A DNA stretch of 64,000 nt from SIG299 sp051880375 (GTDB lineage Bacteria > Bacillota > Clostridia > Lachnospirales > Lachnospiraceae): positions 68,703-132,702 of the forward strand of contig JBJENV010000060.1 of NCBI GenBank assembly GCA_051880375.1, written 5' to 3'. The position numbers and the translations under genes were made by a program. The notes beneath the pieces are model-generated. The model ran no database searches and was not told the origin of the DNA. It was given only the letters and a program-made list of their open reading frames with translations. Position 1 is the first letter of the stretch, and every line of letters starts with the position of its first letter. Shown in pieces: positions 1 to 8,602 of this stretch.

Positions 1-236
1 TCACAGCCCTTGAAGAAAGAGGAATTCAGACTCGAGCTATTTGGGGTCTGATTAATGAACAGATACCTTATCAGGGCGAAGTTGCATATAAGATAGAGAA
101 GGCTCCTTATTATGCAGCCAGAATTTTGAATTTCCCTTCTAGTACTCAGATTACAAAAGAAGAGATTGAGTATGTAGCTGAACAGATAAAAGATGTATTG
201 GAGGGGTTTGCTGATGGAAATGGAGAAAATCAGTAA
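1..236 (+). CDS. legC: LegC/DegT-family sugar aminotransferase, C-terminal end (5' partial)
   Basis: The frame starting at base 3 is open from the window edge to the TAA at 234–236 and encodes the last 77 residues of a DegT/DnrJ/EryC1/StrS-type PLP aminotransferase. The visible part has the typical ending of this family: EERGIQTRAIWGLIN, a PYYAARILNFPSST segment and a final helix with ITKEEIEYVAEQI. In legionaminic acid synthesis LegC transaminates the 4-keto sugar made by the dehydratase LegB. The assignment rests on this tail plus the five following legionaminate genes; the PLP lysine lies outside the window. The 3' end overlaps the next gene by 23 bases, so the two are translationally coupled. 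Confidence 0.75.
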   Translation, partial: TALEERGIQTRAIWGLINEQIPYQGEVAYKIEKAPYYAARILNFPSSTQITKEEIEYVAEQIKDVLEGFADGNGENQ

Positions 237-1284
237 ATATGTAGGAAATCAATCAATGTCGATTGTTGATGCAATGGCTAAGATTGATGCAAATGCAAAG
301 GGAATTCTTTTTATTGTTGATGATAATCAAAAACTTGTCGGAGCTTTGACAGATGGTGATATAAGAAGATGGATACTAAATTCAGGAGAAGTGTCTGCTT
401 CCGTTTCATGCGCAATGAATAAATCACCTAAGTATCTGAAGGTTGATGAAAAGCATAAAGCTTTACAGGTTATGAGCGAAAAAGGTATCACGGCGCTTCC
501 AGTGCTTGATGATAATATGAGAGTCATTGATATAGTATTTAAATCAGACTCGATGGAGTGTGAAGTACCAAAGAGGAAGCTGTCAGGTGTACCCGTAGTA
601 ATTATGGCAGGTGGGAAAGGAACCAGGCTTTATCCTTATACAAAGATACTACCTAAACCGCTTGTCCCGATTGGTGATACTCCTATCGTTGAACGAATCA
701 TCAACTATTTCTCAGACTTTGGAATGAAGTCTTTTTATATGACTGTTAATTATAAAAAGGCAATGATTCGTTCCTACTTTGATGAGGTTGAGAAAGACTA
801 TACAATAAAGTATGTAGAGGAAAACAAACCTCTAGGCACTGGCGGCAGTATCAAACTGATTGAAGATAGATTTGATAAACCTATTTTTATTTCCAACTGT
901 GATTCGCTGATTTTGGCAGATTATTATGATATCTATCAGCATCATTTAAATGCGGGTAATGATATAACTGTGGTATCAGCACTCAAAAACATCCAAGTTC
1001 CTTATGGAGTGATGCATACTGGCGAAAATGGCGCTCTTAAATCAATGGAAGAGAAACCGAAGCTGTCATATTTTATCAACACTGGTATGTATGTTATCAA
1101 TCCGGAAACAATCAATTTGATTCCTGATGATATAATGTTCCATATGACACATCTGGTTGAAGCTGTGATGAAAAAGGGTGGCAAGGTAGGAACATACCCG
1201 GTCAGTGAAGATTCGTTCCTTGATATGGGTGAATTGGATGAAATGAAAAGAATGGAGGAGAAACTTCATATAGTTTCTGATTAA
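214..1284 (+). CDS. ptmE: PtmE-like sugar-1-phosphate nucleotidyltransferase with CBS domains
   Basis: This 356-aa protein has an N-terminal CBS pair (about residues 10–112) followed by a nucleotidyltransferase domain with the signature MAGGKGTRLYPYT at about 131–143 and PKPLVPIGDTPI just after. In Campylobacter jejuni the same architecture (PtmE) activates glucosamine-1-phosphate with GTP, the first step of the GDP-linked route to legionaminic acid; use of GTP here is inferred from that parallel. The ATG at 214 is chosen because GGAGGGG at 200–206 sits 7 bases upstream; an in-frame ATG at 193 lies before the ribosome site. It overlaps legC by 23 bases, and its stop shares bases with the next start (TAATG). 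Confidence 0.8.
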   Translation: MEMEKISKYVGNQSMSIVDAMAKIDANAKGILFIVDDNQKLVGALTDGDIRRWILNSGEVSASVSCAMNKSPKYLKVDEKHKALQVMSEKGITALPVLDDNMRVIDIVFKSDSMECEVPKRKLSGVPVVIMAGGKGTRLYPYTKILPKPLVPIGDTPIVERIINYFSDFGMKSFYMTVNYKKAMIRSYFDEVEKDYTIKYVEENKPLGTGGSIKLIEDRFDKPIFISNCDSLILADYYDIYQHHLNAGNDITVVSALKNIQVPYGVMHTGENGALKSMEEKPKLSYFINTGMYVINPETINLIPDDIMFHMTHLVEAVMKKGGKVGTYPVSEDSFLDMGELDEMKRMEEKLHIVSD

Positions 1285-1856
1285 TGATGGAAGATATTAT
1301 TTTGGTAGGTTATGGCGGGCATGCTAAAAGTGTTGCTGACTGCATTGAAAGAAAAAAAGAATATAGAATTATAGGATATACAGAACCTGCCGAAGTAGAA
1401 TCTAGATATCCTTATTTAGGAACAGATGAGGTTCTCAAACATTATTATTCTAAGGGAATCAGAAATGTTGCGATTTGCCAGGGCTATTTAGGGCATGGAG
1501 AATTACGTCAAAAACTATATAAGTTTGTAAAGGACATTGGTTATACTTTACCTGTAATTACGGACCCATCTAGTATCATATCAAGCACAGCGGTTATTGG
1601 TGAGGGAACATTCATTGGTAAAGGAGCTATTGTGAATTCAGAAGCCAGGATTGGCAAAATGGCAATCATTAACACAATGTCGCTCGTGGAACATGAATGT
1701 AGTGTCGGTGATTTTTCACACGTAGCGGTTTCAGCTGTCTTGTGTGGACAGGTTGAAGTTGGAGAAGCAGCGTTTATTGGAGCTAATTCAACAGTTATTC
1801 AGTGTAGAAAAATCGAGTCCGGGAAAATTGTCCCTGCCGGTGTTACGATTAGATAG
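1284..1856 (+). CDS. NeuD/PglD-family sugar N- or O-acetyltransferase
   Basis: The 190-aa product begins with a Rossmann-like segment, VGYGGHAKSVADCI, and continues into an imperfect hexapeptide-repeat left-handed beta-helix (from about residue 95: SSTAVIGEGTFIGKGAIVNSEARIG), the two-part build of NeuD/PglD acetyltransferases. HECSVGDFSHVAVSAV contains the conserved His-Glu region used for catalysis in this family. In this cluster it is likely to acetylate the 4-amino group of the UDP-sugar (the LegH role); O-acetylation of the finished sugar, as NeuD does, is the alternative. The start codon overlaps the ptmE stop, and a second in-frame ATG follows directly at 1287. Confidence 0.75.
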   Translation: MMEDIILVGYGGHAKSVADCIERKKEYRIIGYTEPAEVESRYPYLGTDEVLKHYYSKGIRNVAICQGYLGHGELRQKLYKFVKDIGYTLPVITDPSSIISSTAVIGEGTFIGKGAIVNSEARIGKMAIINTMSLVEHECSVGDFSHVAVSAVLCGQVEVGEAAFIGANSTVIQCRKIESGKIVPAGVTIR

Positions 1857-1868
1857 GGTGGTGAAGGA

Positions 1869-2867
1869 ATGAAACATGTAATTATTATTGCTGAAGCTGG
1901 TGTGAACCATAATGGGAGCTTTGAACTTGCAAAGTCGATGGTTGATGCTGCAAAAGAAGCAGGAGTGGATTATGTAAAATTTCAAACATTTAATCCTAAA
2001 AAACTGGTTTCCAAATATGCTGAAAAAGCTGAGTATCAAAAGGAAACAACTGGATCAGATGAGACCCAGCTTCAGATGTTGCAGAAGCTTACATTGACAG
2101 AGGAAAATTTCCTTTCATTGCGTGACTATTGCAGGAAAGTTGGCATTGGATTCATATCGACTCCATTTGATTTAGACAGTATTGCTTTTTTGGAAATCTT
2201 TGACATGGACTTCTGGAAAGTACCATCCGGTGAGGTAACTAACTTACCATATTTGGAGGCAATAGCCAGAACAAAAAGAAAAGTTGTTATGTCTACTGGA
2301 ATGTGTGATATGAACGAAATCCAGGATGCGATAGAAGTATTGGAGAAAAACGGAACAACAGAGATAACTCTTCTACACTGCAACACACAATACCCGACTC
2401 CATATGAGCACGTTAATCTAAGTGCTATGAATTCAATTAGGGACGCTCTGCATAAAGAAGTAGGGTACTCCGATCATACACAGGGTATAGAAGTTCCAAT
2501 TGCTGCTGTTGCGATGGGGGCTACTGTTATTGAAAAGCATTTCACTCTGGATAAAAATATGGAAGGACCTGATCATAAGGCCAGTCTGAATCCAATAGAG
2601 TTACAACAGATGGTCAAGGCTATTCGTAATATTGAACAGGCCATTGGAAACGGATTAAAGGAACCATCTTCTTCCGAAATGGCAAATAAGGCAGTAGCTA
2701 GAAAAAGCATTGTAGCCAGTAGAGATATTAAACAAGGAGAAGTATTCTCAGAAGAAAATCTTGCAACCAAACGACCTGGAACAGGAATTTCACCGATGAA
2801 GTGGTATGAAGTGATTGGAAAGGTTGCATCTAGAGATTTTTCCGAGGATGAAATAATAGAGCTATGA
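1869..2867 (+). CDS. legI: N,N'-diacetyllegionaminate synthase (NeuB family)
   Basis: The 332-aa protein matches the usual length of NeuB/LegI synthases, which condense a 6-carbon N-acetyl sugar with phosphoenolpyruvate to give a 9-carbon nonulosonate. Visible family marks are EAGVNHNGS near the N-terminus, VKFQTF, FISTPFD, KVPSGE, HFTLDKNMEGPDHKASL, and a C-terminal antifreeze-like SAF domain (about 265–332, starting ARKSIVASRDI). Membership in the family is clear; the choice of legionaminate over sialate or pseudaminate rests on the PtmE-like and LegC genes alongside. RBS GTGAAGG precedes the ATG. The 3' end overlaps legG by 4 bases (ATGA). Confidence 0.85.
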   Translation: MKHVIIIAEAGVNHNGSFELAKSMVDAAKEAGVDYVKFQTFNPKKLVSKYAEKAEYQKETTGSDETQLQMLQKLTLTEENFLSLRDYCRKVGIGFISTPFDLDSIAFLEIFDMDFWKVPSGEVTNLPYLEAIARTKRKVVMSTGMCDMNEIQDAIEVLEKNGTTEITLLHCNTQYPTPYEHVNLSAMNSIRDALHKEVGYSDHTQGIEVPIAAVAMGATVIEKHFTLDKNMEGPDHKASLNPIELQQMVKAIRNIEQAIGNGLKEPSSSEMANKAVARKSIVASRDIKQGEVFSEENLATKRPGTGISPMKWYEVIGKVASRDFSEDEIIEL

Positions 2868-4030
2868 AAAAAATCGCGGTAGTAACTTCGACAAGAGCTG
2901 AATTTGGACTTTTGATGCCTGTAATTCAATCTCTTCGAGAGTACGAAAACAATGAACTTAAGATTGAAGTAGTAGTTACAGGAACGCATCTTTCAAACGA
3001 ATACGGACATACCATCGATGAAATATATCGAAATGGTATTCGTTTTGATGCAACTGTGGAAATACCTGTCGGCTCAAAAGATGCCGGTGATATCTCGCAT
3101 AACCAGGCTATAACCCTGGAAAAGTTCACTGAGCTTTTTATGGAGAAGAAATACAACGGTATTGTAATTCTTGGTGACAGGTATGAAATGCTATCAATAG
3201 CCATTGCTGCTGGAAATACCCATACTCCAATTTTTCATCTTTGTGGAGGAGATACGACTGAAGGGGCATTAGATGAATGGATTCGCCATTCAATTACAAA
3301 GATGAGCTATCTCCATTTCCCTTCGAATGTGGAAAGCTATAGGAGAATTATTCAGCTAGGCGAGGATCCTGAGCGTGTTTTTAATTATGGTTCTACAAGC
3401 ATAGACAACATCATGAAGCTGTCCAATATGCCAAAAGATGATGCCCTAAGAAGTATAGGGTTAGAAGAATGCAAGTATGCGGTTTGCACATATCATCCAG
3501 TTACGATGGATGCTGGCGATGTTGATGGATTGATTCACAATTTTCTTGAAGCAATAAAGCATACTCCAGAGATAGAATTCATTGTTACAAAATCAAATGC
3601 TGACCAGGGTGGTGCACATATTAACGAATTACTTGATATGGCACAAGCAGATATTAAAAACCTTCACGTTTTTACATCGTTAGGTGTTATAAGATATCTT
3701 TCATTAATGAAATACGCAGAATTTGTGTTAGGCAATTCATCTAGTGGTATTGTTGAAACACCAGCGTTTGGAATACCTACCATCAATATTGGAGATAGGC
3801 AAAGAGGTCGTCTACAGTCGGAGAGTATTATTAACTGCTCCACTGATTATGAAGGCATAGAAGCTGCAATTCAAAAAGCAATGAGTTCTGAATTTAAGAA
3901 AACTTGTAAATCAGTGGTTAGTCCATATGGCGATGGCCATGCAGCAGAACGTATTGCAGCGAAGATTGTCGAAGTGGTTAGCGAAGATAAAATTGATTTA
4001 AAGAAGAAGTTCTTTAATATCGAGGTATAA
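2864..4030 (+). CDS. legG: UDP-sugar 2-epimerase, hydrolysing (LegG/NeuC family)
   Basis: The 388-aa protein belongs to the hydrolysing UDP-GlcNAc 2-epimerase family (NeuC/LegG/WecB fold). Visible family marks are VVTSTRAEFGLLMPVI at the start, GDRYEML at about 106, HLCGGDTTEGALDEWIRHSI, and a C-terminal GNSSSGIVETPAFG nucleotide-binding segment. In the legionaminate pathway LegG removes UDP from UDP-2,4-diacetamido-trideoxyglucose and inverts C2, making the sugar used by LegI. Its ATG lies inside the legI stop (ATGA), showing tight translational coupling. NeuC (UDP-GlcNAc substrate) is the nearest alternative, disfavoured by the neighbouring genes. Confidence 0.85.
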   Translation: MKKIAVVTSTRAEFGLLMPVIQSLREYENNELKIEVVVTGTHLSNEYGHTIDEIYRNGIRFDATVEIPVGSKDAGDISHNQAITLEKFTELFMEKKYNGIVILGDRYEMLSIAIAAGNTHTPIFHLCGGDTTEGALDEWIRHSITKMSYLHFPSNVESYRRIIQLGEDPERVFNYGSTSIDNIMKLSNMPKDDALRSIGLEECKYAVCTYHPVTMDAGDVDGLIHNFLEAIKHTPEIEFIVTKSNADQGGAHINELLDMAQADIKNLHVFTSLGVIRYLSLMKYAEFVLGNSSSGIVETPAFGIPTINIGDRQRGRLQSESIINCSTDYEGIEAAIQKAMSSEFKKTCKSVVSPYGDGHAAERIAAKIVEVVSEDKIDLKKKFFNIEV

Positions 4031-4035
4031 ATAAG

Positions 4036-4719
4036 ATGAAGAATATTGCAATCATACCTGCAAGAAGTGGTTCTAAGGGTTTAAAAGATAAAAATATAAA
4101 AGAACTAAATGGAAAGCCATTGCTGGCATACAGTATAGATGCAGCCATATCATCTGACCTGTTTGAAGAAGTAATGGTTAGTACGGATAGCGAACTGTAT
4201 GCTAATGTGGCAAAGGAAAATGGCGCATCAGTTCCTTTCTTGAGGTCGGAAGAGCAAAGTGGTGACAATGCAGGAAGCTGGGGAGTTGTCGAAGAAGTAC
4301 TAAAAAAATACGAGACTCTCGGAGAAAAGTTTGATACTGTTTGTCTTTTACAGCCTACGTCACCATTGAGAAGAACGGAAGATATTTTGGCAGCTTATGA
4401 ATTGCTGAATGATAAAAATGCAGATGCAGTTACTTCAGTCTGTGAAGTTGACCATTCACCATTATGGACAATGACGCTTGATGAAACTCACTCACTATGT
4501 GAGTTTAGAAAAAATCTTGTTAATGCTCCTCGTCAAAAACTGGGTCAATACTATAGGCTTAATGGTGCTATTTATATTAAACGAATCTGCTACGGTGAAA
4601 AGATTACCTTATTAGATGAAAAAGAATATGCAGTCATAATGGACCGTAGGAATAGTGTTGATATAGACACAATTGAGGACTTTGAGCTAGCGGAATGGTA
4701 TATGAATAAGATGTGTTAA
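4036..4719 (+). CDS. legF: CMP-N,N'-diacetyllegionaminate synthase (NeuA family)
   Basis: This 227-aa cytidylyltransferase activates the nonulosonic acid with CTP for transfer to a surface glycan or flagellin. The N-terminus IPARSGSKGLKDKN is the CTP-binding signature of NeuA/PseF/LegF enzymes; LLQPTSPLRRTEDI and DIDTIEDFELAEW near the C-terminus are also typical. It follows legG after 5 bases and is the last gene of the cluster before IS66-linked sequence. No glycosyltransferase or flagellar gene is visible on this side, so the glycan acceptor is unknown. Confidence 0.85.
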   Translation: MKNIAIIPARSGSKGLKDKNIKELNGKPLLAYSIDAAISSDLFEEVMVSTDSELYANVAKENGASVPFLRSEEQSGDNAGSWGVVEEVLKKYETLGEKFDTVCLLQPTSPLRRTEDILAAYELLNDKNADAVTSVCEVDHSPLWTMTLDETHSLCEFRKNLVNAPRQKLGQYYRLNGAIYIKRICYGEKITLLDEKEYAVIMDRRNSVDIDTIEDFELAEWYMNKMC

Positions 4720-4824
4720 GTTGGTAATTTCCCTGTCAGTAACCTCCCGATTTTCGAGCATTTTTGTCATCCAATTTTCGCCACTACATTTCGTTTCTAC
4801 CAGAAAAGCCAAATTTCTAGTGAA

Positions 4825-4893
4825 AAGATAGGTGGGAGGCTAGGCATAGAAGGGTGAGGAGAAGTAATTTCCCACCACCTTGCCACCTATCTT
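4825..4893. repeat. Inverted repeat in the legF–IS66 intergenic region
   Basis: AAGATAGGTGG at 4825–4835 is the exact reverse complement of CCACCTATCTT at 4883–4893, with a 47-nt loop. The 361 bases between legF and the first IS66 gene hold this repeat, a T-rich tract after it that could make it a weak terminator of the leg operon, and the IS66 left end. No small gene was found. The stretch 4740–4800 may be remnant IS or attachment sequence, but this cannot be shown here. Confidence 0.4.
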
Positions 4894-5021
4894 CTTATCT
4901 TGTATAATCCTGTCTTTGACAGTTATAAAACAAGAAAACTGCAGCAAACCCAGATTTTTCGTAAGCGCCTAATATAAGGGTGGCTGGCGCATACCACTTT
5001 TACCTGTCATAATAGTAGTAA

Positions 5022-5068
5022 AGCGTTTTACTACATTCTCAAATGAGAATAGAGCATTTTACTACATT
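5022..5068. promoter_or_regulatory. Direct repeat around a small palindrome upstream of IS66 tnpA
   Basis: AGCGTTTTACTACATT (5022–5037) recurs with one change as AGCATTTTACTACATT (5053–5068). Between and overlapping them is the palindrome ATTCTCA-AA-TGAGAAT (5035–5050). The layout resembles a repressor operator or leader hairpin controlling transposase expression; a function is inferred from position only. The second copy lies just before the tnpA ribosome site. Confidence 0.4.
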
Positions 5069-5081
5069 ATGGAGGTGTGCT

Positions 5082-5498
5082 ATGGCAAGAGCTATGTTCA
5101 CGGATAATGAGTTGTTTCAACTCATTACCGAATGCCGCAGCAGCGGCTTATCCGATTTTCAGTGGTGCAGGGAACACGGAATTAAAAACAGTACTTTTTA
5201 CGCCTGGATAGCCAGACTTAAAAAGAAAGGCACTTCGGTTCCTGAATCCTCAAGACACCAACATCCTGCTTCGCTGAAGAATGATGTCGTGAAAGTCGAT
5301 ATAGTTCCGGATACTTATCCGGTTCATGAGAATACAATGGAGCAAAATACTCCATTATCTCAAAGTATGTCTGCATCCTGCAATCCGACGATTGAAATAC
5401 TTTCCGGAAATCTCTGCATCCGTTTTACCAATGAGGTACACCCGGAACTTTTAGGAATCATTCTGACCAGTCTCGGAGGAAATGCCTATGGTAGGTGA
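5082..5498 (+). CDS. tnpA: IS66 TnpA (helix-turn-helix accessory protein)
   Basis: This 138-aa protein starts MARAMFTDNELFQLITECRS and contains SDFQWCREHGIKNSTFYAWI, the IS3/IS911-like helix-turn-helix of IS66 first ORFs. It is needed with TnpB for IS66 movement in known elements. The ATG at 5082 is preferred because GGAGGTG at 5071–5077 lies just upstream; an in-frame ATG at 5043 sits before that site and within the palindromic leader. Its 3' end overlaps tnpB by 11 bases, indicating coupled translation. Confidence 0.85.
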   Translation: MARAMFTDNELFQLITECRSSGLSDFQWCREHGIKNSTFYAWIARLKKKGTSVPESSRHQHPASLKNDVVKVDIVPDTYPVHENTMEQNTPLSQSMSASCNPTIEILSGNLCIRFTNEVHPELLGIILTSLGGNAYGR

Positions 5499-5832
5499 TA
5501 TTTCCCGGGCAACGAATATTTACATTGTCTGTGGATACACAGATATGCGTAAATCCATTGACGGACTATGTGCAGTTGTAGTAGAACAACTAAAAATTGA
5601 AGTGGATTCCCGTTCCATCTACATCTTCTGTGGCAAGCGTTGTGACCGCATTAAGATTCTTTTAAAGGAAGCTGATGGATTTGTACTCCTTTATAAAAGA
5701 CTACATGTAGTGCAGGGCAGGTATCGCTGGCCGAGGAATTCCAAAGAGGTAAAGCCTATCACCTGGAAGCAGTTTGACTGGCTTATGTCCGGGCTGGATA
5801 TAGAACAGCCAAAGGCATTAAAAATGTCATAA
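5488..5832 (+). CDS. tnpB: IS66 TnpB (Orf2 family)
   Basis: The 114-aa product carries the hallmark IS66 Orf2 features: IYIVCGYTDMRKSIDGL at the N-terminus, LKEADGFVLLYKRL in the middle, and RYRWPRN followed by a Trp-Phe-rich tail. The start at 5488 is chosen because GGAGGA at 5475–5480 is 7 bases upstream; an ATG at 5482 is also in frame but too close to that site. It overlaps the end of tnpA and is followed after 97 bases by tnpC. Its molecular role is not settled in the family, although it is required for transposition in tested elements. Confidence 0.85.
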   Translation: MVGDISRATNIYIVCGYTDMRKSIDGLCAVVVEQLKIEVDSRSIYIFCGKRCDRIKILLKEADGFVLLYKRLHVVQGRYRWPRNSKEVKPITWKQFDWLMSGLDIEQPKALKMS

Positions 5833-5929
5833 GGAAGACCCGACAAAGTGCCTGAAACACTGAATTTTACTGGCTTTTTCGCTTGTTTTGTGGTATACTT
5901 AAGGTAACAAAAACAACGGAGAAAACACA

Positions 5930-7569
5930 GTGAATTCGGATACCATTAACCTGCAGCTCATCGAGCTTAAGGATATGATAATACAACTGAACCAGACGAT
6001 TACGGCACAGAATGCCCTCATTCAGAAGTATCTGGAAGACATCGCAAAACGGGATGCCACCATCGCAGACCAGAAAGCATTGATTCAGTATCTGAATGAT
6101 AAGATTTACGGTACATCCAGCGAAAAAGGCCGTGTACCGGACGCAGGGCAGCTGTCTCTTTTTGACTTTTTAAATCCGGAGGGTCAGGAAGCTCCTGTTC
6201 TGGTTATTGAACCGGATCCGGAGGAGTTTATCCATGTCAGTGAGCATACCAAAAAACGTAAGGCAAAGCCTACAATAGAAGAACGTTTTTCTAATCTTCC
6301 AAAGAGAACGGTTGTTGTGGACTCTCTTTCGGAAGAAGACAGGCACTGCATTCAGTGTGGCACCGAAATGGTCGCTGTCGGTACCGAAGTCATTCGTACA
6401 GAAATCGTTTATACTCCGGCTGCTTTGGAGCGTGTTGAGTATATCGCAACCACCTACGGATGTCCGAACTGCAAGGAAACAGAAGAACCATATTTATTAA
6501 GGATGAAGGCTGTGCCCCGGCACTGCTTCCGCCAGGCTATGTTTCAGAAAGTCTGGCAGCAAGTACCTTTTACCGCAAGTTTGCCCTGTCGGTTCCTTAC
6601 TACCGGCAGGAAACTGATTTTAAAGAGTTTGGCGTAGATATCCGGAGAGACACCATGGCCCACTGGGCTGTCCTGTGCCATGAAAAATATCTGAGACATA
6701 TGGTATCTTACTTTGAGCGGGAATTTAAAAAACGCAGGTTCATTATGATGGACGAAACACCGTTTCAGGTATTAAAGGAACCCGGGAAAAACCCACAAAG
6801 CAAGTCTTATATCTGGCTTGCCCGCACTGGGGAAGACGGACTTCCTCCGATTATTCTGTATCATTACTCCACAACCAGGAGTGGTGATGTGGCAACCCAC
6901 ATCCTAAACGGAATGGATGACTTTTACTTTATGGCTGATGGTTATAATGGTTATAGCAAGGTAAAGGGAGGTAAGCGTTGTGTCTGCTTCGCCCATCTGC
7001 GCAGATATTTCCTTGATGCCATTCCAAAAGGTCAGGAAGGTGACTTTACCCTGCCTGCCGTCCAGGGCGTTCTCTACTGCAACAAGCTATTCGATTTTGA
7101 ACGCAGGTACAGAGAAAAGGGTTATGATTACAAGAAACGCTATGTAAGGCGTCTGAAGGATGAAAAACCAGTCCTTGAGGCTTTCTTGTCGTGGATTGAT
7201 GAACAAAGCATGAGCGGAAGCAGTAAATGGAATACTGCATTAACATATGCACGTAACCGTAAAGCCGATTTAATGACTTATCTGGAGGATGGTCGTTGCA
7301 GTCTTAGTAATAATCTCAGCGAGAATGCCATCCGTCCGATTACCATTGGTCGTAAAAACTGGTTGTTCTGTGACAGTCAGGATGGTGCCTATGCCACAAT
7401 GACCATGTATACGATTTTTGAAATGGCCAAGCTTTATAACCTGAACCAGTACGAATATATGAAATATCTCTTGGAACAACGCCCGAGTGCAGACATGACA
7501 GATGAAGAACTGTCAAGGCTTGCACCATGGAGTGAAACAGTCCAGAGTGTATGCGGAATAGCAAAGTAG
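5930..7569 (+). pseudogene. tnpC: IS66 TnpC transposase, frameshifted
   Basis: Two overlapping frames together encode a complete IS66 DDE transposase of about 546 aa. The first (5930–6637, GTG start, RBS CGGAG) holds the coiled-coil N-terminus, the LNDKIYGTSSEK segment and the zinc-finger CIQCGTEM…CPNC. The second frame, entered near 6493–6500, carries the rest: FYRKFALSVPYYRQ, the catalytic region MMDETPFQVL, MADGYNGYSKV, and SNNLSENAIRPITIGRKNWLF. The join reads as TAT TTT ATT AAG if one T is restored, so a single missing T explains the break. No classical slippery heptamer is present there, so programmed frameshifting is unlikely; sequencing error is possible. Confidence 0.85.
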
Positions 7570-7585
7570 AGTAAAATACTCCAAT

Positions 7586-7623
7586 GTGTCGGGTTCTCCA
7601 TGTGAGAGTCCGGCATGTTTTTT
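7586..7623 (+). terminator. Terminator at the IS66 3' end
   Basis: TGTCGGGTTCTC (7586–7597) pairs with GAGAGTCCGGCA (7604–7615, with wobbles) around a short loop and is followed by TGTTTTTTGG. It lies between the tnpC stop and the right inverted repeat. Confidence 0.6.
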
Positions 7624-7665
7624 GGATACCCTTATATTAGGCGCTTACGAAAGAAAGGATACGAT

Positions 7666-8372
7666 ATGACCGAAACGCATTATATCTTATTGACCGATAT
7701 TCAGGCTGCCCCAATGCCTCCGGGCTATGCAACTGCCACCGGACCGATGCCGCATACCTTACGAAATGATTTAATGTTCCGTATTGTCTTTGAAGCCAAC
7801 CGGGACACCCTGAAGGCTTTATTGTGTTCACTACTTCATTTAGAGCCGAAGGAAATTACCTCAGTCGAAATCACCAATCCCATACGGCTTGGCGATTATG
7901 TCGGTGAAAAGACCTATGTTCTTGATATCAACATACTGCTGAACCAAACGAAAAAGATTCATCTGGAACTGCAGGTACTCAGCCAGGACTTTTTGGACGG
8001 AACGTTCCCTCTGTTATCTCTGCCGTAACTTTGACGACTTGAACGCCGGGGACGATTATGATGAAGTCAAACCCCTGATTCAGATTGACTACTGGGCGAA
8101 GCTCTTCAAAGCCACAACATGGGAGGAAAAGCCCTCTGCTCGCAGAGGCTCGCATTTTCACTGCGTGAAAACAAGGAGAACACAAAATGCTAACACAGGA
8201 ACATATCAGTCTGCAATCTACCGCCGAAACCGTTTATCGCATGAATGCGGATGATTACGTCCGCGAAGAGTGCCGCGCACGTGAAGATAACCTCCGACTT
8301 CAGCGCTCTATCCAGAAAAAGCATGAGCGTGAGCTGAAAAGGCCAGATTACGTGCAGAGCTGGAGTCTCTAA
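7666..8372 (+). pseudogene. Rpn/PD-(D/E)XK nuclease-type protein, decayed
   Basis: Pieces of one protein occur in successive frames. 7666–8028 gives MTETHYILLTDIQ…PHTLRNDLMFRIVFEANRDTL…LDINILLNQTKKIHLELQV, the N-terminal nuclease core of the Rpn (recombination-promoting nuclease) family with its D…E-x-Q-type region. A second frame from about 8042 gives NAGDDYDEVKPLIQIDYWAKLF, and a third (8187–8372) gives the usual C-terminal tail NADDYVREECRAREDNLRLQRSIQKK, ending early in a basic coil. At least two frameshifts and an internal deletion separate them. The intact ATG with AAAGGA sits 18 bases beyond the IS66 end, so IS66 landed in the 5' leader. Function is lost. Confidence 0.75.
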
Positions 8373-8429
8373 GACATTGACAGTTTCTGAAAATTCTATG
8401 CTTCATAGTTGAAGCAATATCAAAAAAGT

Positions 8430-8475
8430 CAGATAGGAAATTACGGGTTCATGGCATATCCTATCTGCCTTTTCT
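8430..8475 (+). terminator. Hairpin with T-rich tail after the rpn remnant
   Basis: CAGATAGGA (8430–8438) pairs exactly with TCCTATCTG (8459–8467), followed by CCTTTTCTGT. This is a plausible terminator isolating helD from the IS66/rpn region. Confidence 0.5.
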
Positions 8476-8602
8476 GTATCTATTATAGCATATCTCCCCC
8501 GAAAAATCCAGTCTTGTTATTCGCACCCTGAATCCGTATAATTTGGGATACAATACGGCAAAATGGGAGAAGCTGTTCTTCTGAGGAAAGGGGAAGGTGC
8601 AT

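Larger units (their letters stand above)
4961..7648 (+). mobile_element. IS66-family insertion sequence (about 2.69 kb)
   Basis: The ends are inverted repeats: GTAAGCGCCTAATATAAGGG at 4961–4980 matches the reverse complement of 7629–7648, and the match extends a few bases outward (TTTC before GTAAG on both sides). GTAAGCGCC termini are characteristic of the IS66 family. Inside are the three usual genes, tnpA, tnpB and tnpC, in order on the plus strand. No 8-bp target duplication is seen at either possible boundary (4953–4960 against 7649–7656; 4949–4956 against 7653–7660), so flanks may have been rearranged. The tnpC frameshift suggests this copy cannot move unaided. Confidence 0.9.

Noticed and set aside
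6488..6502. Programmed frameshift in IS66 tnpC
   Set aside because: No classical slippery heptamer or obvious stimulatory structure is present, and IS66 transposases are normally single ORFs; a one-base loss is simpler.
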